Shown: in pieces, positions 16,659-24,444 of the stretch
How positions within the stretch are numbered: the stretch's first letter is position 1
How the letters are laid out: each line of letters starts with the position of its first letter
DNA from: Candidatus Eiseniibacteriota bacterium
Lineage (GTDB): Bacteria > Orphanbacterota > Orphanbacteria > Orphanbacterales > Orphanbacteraceae
DNA length: 64,000 bases
Reading direction: 5' to 3'
Assembly (NCBI GenBank): GCA_029262235.1
Contig: JAJCZU010000002.1
Location: 124,001-188,000 of the forward strand
Program-made: the position numbers and the translations under genes
The notes under the pieces: generated by a model
The model's database searches: none
The model's input: the letters and a program-made list of their open reading frames with translations, nothing else
What the model was told of the DNA's origin: nothing

Positions 16659-17414
16659 TTAGATTGCAGTTGTCGCGGAGCCGAACAACACGCCCCGGTA
16701 CTCGCGATCGCCATGATCGGCATCGGCGCGAGCGACACGAATGCTCGGCTCGTCGAATCCGCACGCACGGAGTGCGGCCGGAATGTCTTCTTCGACCAGA
16801 TAGACGTTCGGATACCGGGTTTCGCCGAAGTCGGAGTACTTGCCTTCTTCGAGCGAACTCATGATGAAGAGGCCCCCGGGCCGCAGCAGCGACTTGACGT
16901 TCCGAATGTGCGCGTACCATTCGTCTTTGTCGTTCGTGACGGCGTCGAGGCAGTAGTTCGTGACAATGACGTCGAATTGGTCTTTTGCGGCGACGGGCGG
17001 GGACTGGTAGATGTCGCAGGTCGTAACGCGCGTAACGGCATCTCGAATTCGTTCGGCGCGGGCGGCGATCTCTTCGCGGCCGGGGCTCCGAACGCCTTCG
17101 AGTTCCAGACATCGGGCGATGAAGGGCGACCAGTCGAAGTCGCTTTCGTCGCCGACGAGCCAGTGGTCGATGACCTGGCGGTTCTCTTTTACGTAGTCGC
17201 AGAAATGGATTTTGCCGGCGCGGCGCGCGGCGGGGATCATGCCGATCAGCGTCGGGCCGCCACCGAATTCGAGAACGGAGACGCCCCCGGGCAGCGCCGC
17301 GAACGACTCGACGAGAAAGCGGAGCAGTCCTTCGGCCTCGCTCTTCAGCTCGCCGTAGTAGCTCTGGAGGTAGTCCCGCGGGCGGAAGGCTTCATAGACC
17401 GCGAAGTCGCTCAT
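16659..17414 (-). CDS. NNMT/PNMT/TEMT-like class I AdoMet-dependent methyltransferase
   Basis: The protein has 251 residues. DYLQSYYGEL at the N-terminus, motif I VLEFGGGPTLIG (residues 48-58), FCDYVKENRQVIDHWL and FDWSPFI (93-99) match the nicotinamide/phenylethanolamine/thioether N- or S-methyltransferase family. The motif IV region is VIVTNYCLDAV. The family methylates small amines, pyridines or thioethers. A polyamine-like or pyridine substrate is possible here but unproven. It is the first gene of a minus-strand operon, 23 bp before the AdoMet-decarboxylase-like gene. AAAGGGG precedes the ATG, and TACAAA lies just upstream as a possible -10. Confidence 0.8.
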   Translation of the reverse strand: MSDFAVYEAFRPRDYLQSYYGELKSEAEGLLRFLVESFAALPGGVSVLEFGGGPTLIGMIPAARRAGKIHFCDYVKENRQVIDHWLVGDESDFDWSPFIARCLELEGVRSPGREEIAARAERIRDAVTRVTTCDIYQSPPVAAKDQFDVIVTNYCLDAVTNDKDEWYAHIRNVKSLLRPGGLFIMSSLEEGKYSDFGETRYPNVYLVEEDIPAALRACGFDEPSIRVARADADHGDREYRGVLFGSATTAI

Positions 17415-17830
17415 GCGTCAAACCCCTTTGTACCCCGAACGCTCAGGTGGCTGAAAGAAACGAAACCCGGCACACGGCCGGAACGCGATCATCCACAGAA
17501 ACATACAGAGGATAGGGAGGGTTGAGCTGCCTTCCGCTGGTCCGCAAATCGTACCGGAAATCACCAGAACGAAAAGAGAAAACTGCGGTGACGCGAACTT
17601 TATCTGCCCGCCGGACGCGTTCGACGCGGGCGCCCCGCCGACCTCGAAACGGCTGACCCCCGCCGGCGCTCCATGACCCTCGCGGACCCCACGCGGACCC
17701 CACGCGGACCCCATGCGGACCCCACGCGGACCCTGCACGAACGATTCCTGACGCCGCGCGCGATTCGCCACTACTGGCCCAATGAACACGGGTCGATAAG
17801 TACGGAATAACCCTTAAGGAGCGCGGTATA
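17415..17830. other. 416-bp divergent intergenic region between methyltransferase and HDOD genes
   Basis: This gap holds the presumed promoters of two divergent genes. I see no convincing coding region. The only marked structure is a tandem repeat at 17682-17736. AAGGAG at 17816-17821 serves the HDOD gene start at 17831. Confidence 0.6.
17682..17736. repeat. 11-bp tandem repeat, five units
   Basis: Five units start at 17682, 17693, 17704, 17715 and 17726 with the pattern gcggaccccac. Three are identical, one has a final t, and the last is degenerate. The repeat lies in the divergent intergenic region and is not obviously palindromic. Confidence 0.85.
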
Positions 17831-18664
17831 ATGAACATGCATACGATCGCACAGAAGACCGGTGACCTTCCCCCGATGCCTCAGATCGCGGGCGAACTCA
17901 TGCAGATGATGTCGAAGCCGGACACGACGGCGACGCAGCTCGAGAGGGTGATGTCGCGCGACCCGGCGCTCACCGCCCGCGTTCTGAAGATCGCCAACTC
18001 GGCGGCGTACGGACTGCGGACCACGGTGGCCACTGTGAGGCAGGCGATCTCGGTTCTGGGGCTTCGAACGCTGAATTCGCTGGTGCTGGCCGGAGTCACG
18101 AACTCCCTGACCACGTCGAAACGCTCGTCCTTCAAAGATAAAGTACTCTGGGAGCATTCCCTGTGTGTCGGTCTCGCGTCGAGACAGATATCGAGGATCG
18201 AGAAGTACGCCGACCCCGACACCGCCTTCGTGGGCGGGCTGCTGCACGACATCGGGAAGACCGTTCTCGACAAGAACCTCGGCGAAGAGTACGAAGCAGT
18301 CGTGATGCGTGTCTTCAATGAAGGCGTCACGTTCGTGGAAGCCGAGCGCGAAGCCCTGGGATTCGACCACTCCGAAGTCGGTTCGCTGGTCATCATGAGA
18401 TGGAAGCTCCCGGCGACCATCGAAGAAGTCGTTCGCTTTCACCACGAACCTGGCAATGCGGCGATCGATCGGGATCTCTGCGCCATCGTGTCGTTCGCGA
18501 ACAGTGTCTGCGTGAAACTCGGCATCGGCCCCGAACGCAATCCCGGCCTCGATCTCGGACAGTTGCCGGCCGCGAAAACGCTGGGCTACGACGAAGCGCG
18601 TGCCGCGGAGGTCCTGGAGTCGGTCGAGCAGGGTCTGGCGGCCGAAAACAGTGGATCGATGTAG
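17831..18664 (+). CDS. HDOD-domain signalling protein
   Basis: The protein has 277 residues spanning essentially one HDOD domain. PPMPQIAGELMQMM and SRDPALTARVLKIANSAAYG form the N-terminal helices. AVSVLG-type text (QAISVLGLRTLNSLVLAG) and GGLLHDIGKTVLD (His139-Asp140) are the family signatures. HDOD proteins are HD-fold regulators linked to two-component and cyclic-di-GMP signalling, and they usually lack full phosphodiesterase metal ligands. Here an HD pair is retained, so weak hydrolase activity cannot be excluded. AAGGAG lies 9 bases before the ATG. No partner gene is next to it. Confidence 0.85.
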   Translation: MNMHTIAQKTGDLPPMPQIAGELMQMMSKPDTTATQLERVMSRDPALTARVLKIANSAAYGLRTTVATVRQAISVLGLRTLNSLVLAGVTNSLTTSKRSSFKDKVLWEHSLCVGLASRQISRIEKYADPDTAFVGGLLHDIGKTVLDKNLGEEYEAVVMRVFNEGVTFVEAEREALGFDHSEVGSLVIMRWKLPATIEEVVRFHHEPGNAAIDRDLCAIVSFANSVCVKLGIGPERNPGLDLGQLPAAKTLGYDEARAAEVLESVEQGLAAENSGSM

Positions 18665-18684
18665 GCATCAGGCGGGCGCGCAGC

Positions 18685-18774
18685 GCGCGTTGTTCGTGCC
18701 GGGCGCGATGTCCGGGCGGGGCGCGATGTTCGGGCCGGGCGTGATGTTCGGGCGGCGCGCGTTGTTCGGGCCAC
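18685..18774. repeat. 18-bp tandem repeat, five units
   Basis: Units begin at 18685, 18703, 18721, 18739 and 18757 with the pattern gcgcgatgttcgggccgg. Differences are mostly g/c and a/t swaps. The array starts 20 bp after the HDOD stop codon. Confidence 0.85.
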
Positions 18775-18829
18775 GCGCGGTCTGCGCCGCGCTCCCCTTC
18801 GAGGGTCCCGAAAACTGCGACGCGGCAAT

Positions 18830-18845
18830 TTCACCAAAAGGTGAA
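18830..18845. promoter_or_regulatory. Inverted repeat TTCACC-AAAA-GGTGAA, possible operator
   Basis: A perfect 6-bp inverted repeat with a four-base A spacer lies about 120 bp upstream of the DegT gene and is preceded by ggcaat. The same ggcaatttcacc string recurs at 20445-20455 upstream of the NRPS-like gene, again followed by a four-base spacer and a near-complementary arm. This suggests a shared regulator, or copies of a dispersed repeat. Confidence 0.35.
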
Positions 18846-18968
18846 TTAGAAAAAGTATCGAAAAGGGGACCCCCCAGGCTCAAGCGAACAACACTGCCCG
18901 GCCATGCGACCATGCGATCGGCACACATCCAGCTAGACTCTCTCTGCTCAGGCTCCTACTCTCCCCCC

Positions 18969-20306
18969 ATGAGCTTTCTGCACTCGCCACAGCCACGCTT
19001 TCGCCTTAACCGCCCGCCGGGCGCCTGGCGTCAGGTCGTGACCGGCACGCTCACGGGGCAGACCACGCGCTCGAAAGACTCTGACGACGACATCACCGCC
19101 CTCGAATCACTCCTCGCCGACTGGATGAGCGTGCCGCACGCGATCTGCGTCTCGCAGGGACGCACCGCGCTCTATCTCGCGCTCCGCGAACTGATCGAGC
19201 CCGGGCAGGCGGTCATCCTGTCGCCGTTCACGTTTCACGAAGTCGTCAATATGGTGCTCTGCGCGGGCGGGCGTCCGCTGTTCGCGGACGTCGAGCCGGG
19301 CACGAGCAACATTGACGCGGCGGAAGTGGAGCGGCTGCTGGCGGGGGAGGACGGGGGCGGTGCGGGCACGGCAGGCGGGCCGGGCTCGTCAAGCAGCGCA
19401 GCCTCTCCCAACATCGGCGCGGTCATCGCCACGCACCTCCACGGCATCCCGTGCGACATCGAGCGCATCGCGGCCGCATGCGCCGCCCACGGCGTCACGC
19501 TGATCGAGGACGCGGCGCAATGTTTCGGGGGGCGGATCGGCGGCCGCCATGTCGGCACGTTCGGCGACGTCGGTATCTTCAGCTTCAATCGCATCAAGAA
19601 CGTCGCGTCGCTCTACGGCGGCCTGCTCGTGACGGGCGACGGCGCGCTCGCGGACCGAGTGCGCGCGGCAATCGCGCCCTTCCCGTACGAAAGCCCGGCG
19701 CGCCTTCTCGCCCAGGCGCTCCGCTGCCAGATGTACGACATCGCGACGGCCCCGGGCCTGTTCCCGCTCTTCACGCACCCGCTCATGCGCCTCGACGCGC
19801 TCCGCGGCCCGGGCATCCTCGGCGGCCTCATCGAAAACGAACGCGCGCCGGCGCGCTATGACCACATGCCGGCGCGCTACCTGCGCCGCATGACGCCGCT
19901 CCAGGCGCGGCTCGTCCTGCGTCAGCTCGAACACGTCGACACGCACACGAAAGACCGCGTCCTCCACGCGCGCGCGTATCACGCGGGCCTCGCGGGACTG
20001 CCGGGCGTCGTGCTGCCGCGGTTCCGCGGCGACGGCTCCAACATCTACTTGTCGCTTCCCGTGCAGGTGCCCGATCGCGCGGGGCTCCTGCGGCACCTCG
20101 TGCGGCGCGGGCGCGACGTGCGCGGCCGGCAGTACGCGAACGCCGCCGACCTCGCCTGCTACGCCGAGTTCGCGCGCGACTGCCCAAACGCGCGGGCGGC
20201 GGCCGAGCGCGGCTTCCTCCTGCCGACGTACCCGGGCTACGCGGAGTCGGAAGTGCGGGCGAACGTGCGCGCGATCGGCGAGTACTGCAAGGGGGCGGGC
20301 GAGTGA
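18969..20306 (+). CDS. DegT/DnrJ/EryC1/StrS-type PLP-dependent aminotransferase
   Basis: The protein has 445 residues from the ATG at 18969. The frame is open further upstream but is made of repeats there. Family features are SQGRTALYLALRELI (phosphate site), SPFTFHEVVNMVLCAGG, LIEDAAQCFGG (the Asp that pairs with the pyridine nitrogen) and FSFNRIKNVASLYGG, where Lys210 is the expected Schiff-base lysine. Such enzymes usually transaminate keto-sugars or cyclitol ketones. The match to NDP-sugar enzymes is not close enough to name a substrate. An insertion rich in Gly/Ser/Ala (GEDGGGAGTAGGPGSSSSAA) breaks the small loop after residue 120. The NRPS-like gene follows on the same strand 175 bp later. 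Confidence 0.82.
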   Translation: MSFLHSPQPRFRLNRPPGAWRQVVTGTLTGQTTRSKDSDDDITALESLLADWMSVPHAICVSQGRTALYLALRELIEPGQAVILSPFTFHEVVNMVLCAGGRPLFADVEPGTSNIDAAEVERLLAGEDGGGAGTAGGPGSSSSAASPNIGAVIATHLHGIPCDIERIAAACAAHGVTLIEDAAQCFGGRIGGRHVGTFGDVGIFSFNRIKNVASLYGGLLVTGDGALADRVRAAIAPFPYESPARLLAQALRCQMYDIATAPGLFPLFTHPLMRLDALRGPGILGGLIENERAPARYDHMPARYLRRMTPLQARLVLRQLEHVDTHTKDRVLHARAYHAGLAGLPGVVLPRFRGDGSNIYLSLPVQVPDRAGLLRHLVRRGRDVRGRQYANAADLACYAEFARDCPNARAAAERGFLLPTYPGYAESEVRANVRAIGEYCKGAGE

Positions 20307-20449
20307 GCGCGCAAGCGAGCGGATGTGCGGGGGCCGGCGCGAATACACGCGGGAATGCTTGCGCCGGGGCAGGCGGCCATTCTACATTCCTCTTGAGTAC
20401 GGGAACGGGGACCGCCTTTCGACGTGCTCCCATCATGTCTGTGGGCAAT

Positions 20450-20465
20450 TTCACCTTTTGGTTAA
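20450..20465. promoter_or_regulatory. Inverted repeat TTCACC-TTTT-GGTTAA, possible operator
   Basis: This copy has one mismatch in the right arm compared with the perfect repeat at 18830-18845. The left flank ggcaat is the same. It ends 16 bases before the NRPS-like start codon, where bound protein could block translation initiation or transcription. Confidence 0.35.
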
Positions 20466-20481
20466 CTCCGAGAAATCACTC

Positions 20482-23082
20482 ATGAGCGACCCCCATACCC
20501 ACGCGCCTTTCGAGAAGACCGAGATCGTGCAGTCGATCCCCGCGCGCTTCGCGAAGATGGTGGCGGCGCACGGCGACCGCGTCGCGGTCAAGTCAGGCGA
20601 TAACGTGCTCACGTATCGCGCCCTCGACGCGGCCCAGCAGCGCATCGCGCGCGCGATCCTGACCGCCTGCGGCGACGCGCGCTCCGAGCCCGTGCTCGTG
20701 CTGCTCCCGCAGGGCGTCACGCTGATCGCCGCGATCATGGGCGCGCTCAGCGCGGGCAAGATCTACGTGCCGCTCAAGTCCGACACGCCGCCGGACATGC
20801 TCGCCAGGATCGCGGCGGACTCGGGCGCGCGCTTCGTGCTGGCGGCGGGACGCACGATCGCGAAGGCGCACGCGCTGAAAGGGCCGCAGGCCCTGGACGT
20901 GGCGGGGATGATGGAAACCGGCGACGTCCCGCTCCCGCAAATCGCGCCCGACACCCCCGCCTACATCTATTACACGTCGGGCACGACCGGCCCGCCGAAG
21001 GGCGTGGTCGACTCGCATCGCAACGTCATGCACAACGTCATGCGCTACACGAACAATCTGCAGATCGGCCCGGCCGACCGCCTGAGCCTCGTGCAGGCAC
21101 CGAGTTTCAGCGGCGCGGTTTCGAATGTCTTCTCGGCGCTCCTGAACGGCGCTTCGGTCCATCCGATCGACCTTCGCAAAACGGGCGACGGGGAGCTGGC
21201 GGACTGGGTGAACCGCGAAGCGCTCACGATCTTTCATTCGGTGCCGGTCATCTTCGAACGCCTGGCGCGCGCCGGCCGCGAGCACCCGACCCTTCGCGTC
21301 GTGCGCCTCGAGGGCGACCGCACGACACGGAAGCACGTCGAGCTCTTTCGCGCCCGCTTCGGCGCCCGCTTCGGCGGCCGCTGCGTGCTCGCGAACGGGC
21401 TCGGCACCACAGAAACGGGCCTCATCCGCCAGTTCCTGATCGACAATGACACAAAGTTCGAGGGCGATGCGGTGCCGATCGGCTACGCGACGGCGGACAT
21501 GGAAGTGTTCGTGCTGACGCCCGATGGCGAGCGCGCGGCGCCGGGGAAGACGGGCGAGATCGCGGTGCGCAGCCGGTACCTCGCCACGGGCTACTGGCAC
21601 CTGCCCGACTACACGGCGGCCGCGTTCGTGCCGGACCCGCAGGACGGCGAGATGCGCACATATCGCACGGGCGATCTCGGCATGATCGCGCCCGACGGCT
21701 GCCTCACATACTTCGGCCGTAAACATTTCGACATCAAGCTCTGGGGTCGGCGCGTCAACGTGAGCGCGATCGAGAACGCGCTCCGGGCGATGGACGGCGT
21801 TTCCGATTGCGTGGTGCTCGTGCGCGAGGACCGTCCGGGTACGCAGCAGCTCGTCGCGTACTGGACGGCGATGAGTTTCGGCGTGCTTACACCCCCGAGC
21901 GTCAGCGCGCTCCGGCGCGAACTCGCGCGCCGCCTGCCCGATGTCCCGATTCCGTCGCGCTTCGTGAAGCTCGATCGCATTCCGACGGGGCCGAACGAGA
22001 AGGTCGACCGCCTCGCGCTCCCTGCGCCCGGCAACGAACGGCCCGCGCTCGACACGAAGTTCGTGCCGCCCGCCACGCCGCGCGATCGCACGATCGCCGC
22101 GTGCTTCTCGCAGGCGCTGCATGTAGCGCCGGACGCGGTGGGGTTGCACGATGATTTCTTCGAGCTCGGGGGCGACTCGGTGCAGGCCGTCGAGCTGGCG
22201 CTGCTGCTCGAAGAGCGACTCGCGACGCGCATTCCTTCGGAGATGTTCGAGGACACGATCACGGTGGCTCACGTATCGGCGCACCTTGAAGGCGGCGCCC
22301 CGTCGCCGAACCTCGTGACGTTGCGGGGGGGGAGCGCTGCCCTCGCGCCGCTCTTCCTGTTCCACAATTACGCCGGCCTCGTGCTCGAGTATCGCAACCT
22401 GGCGGCCGGGCTGGCGTCTGATCGCCCGATCCTGGCGCTCCAATATAATGGTGAACCGGAGGCATACGCCCGGAGCGCGGATCTGGCCGACCTTGCGGCG
22501 CACTATGTGAACGTGATCCGGGGCGCGCAACCTGCCGGCCCGTACCATCTCGCCGGCCAGTGTTTCGGCGGCCTCATCGCGTTCGAAACGGCGCAGCAGC
22601 TGCGGGCGTCCGGCGAAGACGTGGCGTTCCTGGCGCTGATCGACACGGCGTGCCCGACCGGGAGCGCCCGGCTCGCGCACCATTTTTCGCCCGCTCGTCT
22701 CGTGCGGCGCCTGGCACGCAAGCGGCCCGGCCCCGCGCTGACGGATCTCGCGACGCGCCTCCGGAGCGCCACACGGTTTACGCTGGCGGCTGCCTCGCGC
22801 GCGGCTTCGCGCGTGCTCCCGTTCGCGCACGCGCCGGCGTCCGGACGACCGACCGACATTCATCGCCTGGCCGAAGCGAAGTACCGCGCCCGGGCGTTCG
22901 ATGGTGCGCTCGTTTCGATCGTGGTCGGCGAGCCGCACAACCAGGCGGGCTGGAGCGAAATCGCGCGCGGCGGCGTCACCCTCGTCAAGCTGCCGCCGGT
23001 CGCGGACGTACCGGCCGACGCGCACCTGACCGAGCCGCCGCACCTCGCGCCGCTGATCGAGGCCCTCGACCGCCTGCTCTAG
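20482..23082 (+). CDS. Single-module NRPS-like enzyme: adenylation, carrier and thioesterase domains
   Basis: The protein has 866 residues from the ATG at 20482. Adenylation domain (~15-530): core A3 YYTSGTTGPPKGVV, and YRTGDLGMIAPDG with GRKHFDIKLWGRRV. Carrier domain (~535-610): ELGGDSVQAVE with the phosphopantetheine Ser566. Thioesterase (~620-866): HLAGQCFGGLIAFE, where the nucleophile position is Cys694 instead of serine, and DAHLTEPPHLAPL, which supplies the catalytic histidine. No condensation domain is present, so it loads one acyl or amino acid and releases it. Cys-type thioesterases can form strained rings or thioester transfers. With the upstream DegT aminotransferase it forms a small biosynthetic unit of unknown product. 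Confidence 0.85.
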   Translation: MSDPHTHAPFEKTEIVQSIPARFAKMVAAHGDRVAVKSGDNVLTYRALDAAQQRIARAILTACGDARSEPVLVLLPQGVTLIAAIMGALSAGKIYVPLKSDTPPDMLARIAADSGARFVLAAGRTIAKAHALKGPQALDVAGMMETGDVPLPQIAPDTPAYIYYTSGTTGPPKGVVDSHRNVMHNVMRYTNNLQIGPADRLSLVQAPSFSGAVSNVFSALLNGASVHPIDLRKTGDGELADWVNREALTIFHSVPVIFERLARAGREHPTLRVVRLEGDRTTRKHVELFRARFGARFGGRCVLANGLGTTETGLIRQFLIDNDTKFEGDAVPIGYATADMEVFVLTPDGERAAPGKTGEIAVRSRYLATGYWHLPDYTAAAFVPDPQDGEMRTYRTGDLGMIAPDGCLTYFGRKHFDIKLWGRRVNVSAIENALRAMDGVSDCVVLVREDRPGTQQLVAYWTAMSFGVLTPPSVSALRRELARRLPDVPIPSRFVKLDRIPTGPNEKVDRLALPAPGNERPALDTKFVPPATPRDRTIAACFSQALHVAPDAVGLHDDFFELGGDSVQAVELALLLEERLATRIPSEMFEDTITVAHVSAHLEGGAPSPNLVTLRGGSAALAPLFLFHNYAGLVLEYRNLAAGLASDRPILALQYNGEPEAYARSADLADLAAHYVNVIRGAQPAGPYHLAGQCFGGLIAFETAQQLRASGEDVAFLALIDTACPTGSARLAHHFSPARLVRRLARKRPGPALTDLATRLRSATRFTLAAASRAASRVLPFAHAPASGRPTDIHRLAEAKYRARAFDGALVSIVVGEPHNQAGWSEIARGGVTLVKLPPVADVPADAHLTEPPHLAPLIEALDRLL

Positions 23083-23150
23083 CGCGCATCCCGACCACGG
23101 ACTCCGCAACGGAGCCGGGCGGCGATGGGGGCTCGATTATGAGTTTGCGC

Positions 23151-23177
23151 TGCTAGTAAACGTTTGTTCACTAACGG
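23151..23177. repeat. Degenerate member of the GTAAACGTTT palindrome family
   Basis: The string ctagtaaacgtttgttcac shares agtaaacgttt and tcacta with the two long palindromes at 34658-34687 and 39410-39443. It lies about 70 bp after the NRPS-like gene stop, the same kind of position as the other two. Confidence 0.45.
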
Positions 23178-23376
23178 AAAAAAGTTGCGGAGGGCACCCT
23201 CCACACCTCGCCCGCCTACACCGCACCCCCGCCCGCACCTCCGGAAAATCACTCGCCCGCACATTTTTCCTGGTCCCATTTTTCTCCAGAAGTTGCGATA
23301 ATAAGTGGCACCCGATTTTTCGGGAGTCTTCAACAACCGTACACAATGTCTGGTCTATCCCTGGAGGTCTCCCCCC

Positions 23377-24342
23377 ATGAAGAAACTCATCCTTGCGATT
23401 CTGCTGCTGCTCATTCTGATTCCGATCGCGGGCGTCACGTATCTGAACATCGCGTTCCCGAAGGACATTCCGCTGCCGGCGATCACGGCGTCGCAGGACC
23501 CGGCGGTGATCGCGCACGGCGAATATCTCGCGAATCACGTGCTGGCGTGCGTCGACTGCCACAGCGACCGCAACTGGCTGGCGCGCACGGGCCCGGTGGT
23601 CCCGGGCACGATCGGCAAGGGCGGCCAGGGCATGGAGCCCGAGGTGGGCGACGTGGTCGCGCCGAACATCACGCCGTTCGCGCTGGCCGAGTGGAGCGAC
23701 GCGGAAATCGCCCGCGCGATCGCGTGCGGCATCAGCCGCGACGGAAGCGCGCTCAGCCCGAGCATGCCGTACATGGAGTACAACACGCTCCACGAAGAGG
23801 ATCTGCGCGCGGTGGTTTCATACGTGCGCACGCTCGCGCCCATCAACCACACACCGCGCGACTCGAAGTACTCGTTCCCGTTCTCGCTGATCCTGCGCAC
23901 GATGCCGAAGCCGTACGAGCCGATCAAGGCGCCGGCGAACCCGACGCCGCTCGAGCGCGGTGAGTATCTCGTGAGCCATGCGGGATGCATGCACTGCCAT
24001 ACGCCGTTCGAGAAGGGGAAGTACGACGAGTCGATGCGGTTCGCGGGCGGTCACAAGCTGATTTACGCTTCAACGAACCAGATTTCGCCGAACATTACGA
24101 TGGACGAAGCGACAGGCATCGGCGCGTGGACGCGCGAGAGTTTCATCGCGATGTTCCGCGCGTACGGCACCGAAGCGGGCCGCAGGATTTCGGCGGCCGA
24201 GCGCGGCGGGGCGACGATCATGCCGTGGTCGAGCTACGCGGGCATGACCGACGACGACCTGAGCGCGATCTGGTCGTTTCTGCAGACAGTGCCGACGCGC
24301 AAGCACGATCCGGAAAGCGCGGCCCCGGGTGCGGGCGCGTAG
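23377..24342 (+). CDS. Membrane-anchored dihaem c-type cytochrome
   Basis: The protein has 321 residues from the ATG at 23377, which follows CTGGAGG. The N-terminus is an uncleaved anchor or signal (LILAILLLLILIPIAGV). Two CXXCH haem sites are present: CVDCH (Cys58-His62) and CMHCH (Cys204-His208). Likely distal methionine ligands lie in SPSMPYMEYNT and TIMPWSSYAGM. The two halves are related cytochrome c domains, each with an ISPNIT/APNIT strand motif. The protein would carry electrons on the periplasmic face. No oxidase or dehydrogenase partner is adjacent. A short hairpin CCCGA-TTTT-TCGGG lies upstream near 23311. Confidence 0.88.
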   Translation: MKKLILAILLLLILIPIAGVTYLNIAFPKDIPLPAITASQDPAVIAHGEYLANHVLACVDCHSDRNWLARTGPVVPGTIGKGGQGMEPEVGDVVAPNITPFALAEWSDAEIARAIACGISRDGSALSPSMPYMEYNTLHEEDLRAVVSYVRTLAPINHTPRDSKYSFPFSLILRTMPKPYEPIKAPANPTPLERGEYLVSHAGCMHCHTPFEKGKYDESMRFAGGHKLIYASTNQISPNITMDEATGIGAWTRESFIAMFRAYGTEAGRRISAAERGGATIMPWSSYAGMTDDDLSAIWSFLQTVPTRKHDPESAAPGAGA

Positions 24343-24444
24343 CAAGTCGCACGGCAAGGCGCGCAGCTCGAGCCCCCGTTGCGGGCGTGCATTCCTTTTG
24401 CGATGTGCTAACCTCTGGCACATTCGCGAAAGGATGCACGCCCG

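Larger units (their letters stand above)
18665..18968. other. 304-bp intergenic region upstream of the DegT aminotransferase
   Basis: The region holds a five-unit 18-bp tandem repeat (18685-18774), a hairpin-like inverted repeat (18830-18845) and a polypurine stretch gaaaaggggacccccc near 18853. The aminotransferase reading frame stays open through it, but the translation is repeat-derived and does not look like protein, so I treat it as non-coding. Confidence 0.55.

Noticed and set aside
17682-18774. CRISPR array
   Set aside because: Units are contiguous 11- or 18-bp repeats without unique spacers and no cas gene is nearby.
18600-18968. N-terminal extension of the aminotransferase
   Set aside because: The extra 123 codons overlap the HDOD gene and the tandem repeat. 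The protein family starts near the ATG at 18969.
20593-23109. Minus-strand open frame of 838 codons opposite the NRPS-like gene
   Set aside because: The translation is Arg/His-rich without domains and is the antisense shadow common in GC-rich genes. The plus strand has complete A, T and TE motifs.
23311-23324. Rho-independent terminator CCCGA-TTTT-TCGGG
   Set aside because: The stem is only 5 bp and no T-run follows. It lies closer to the next start than to the previous stop.
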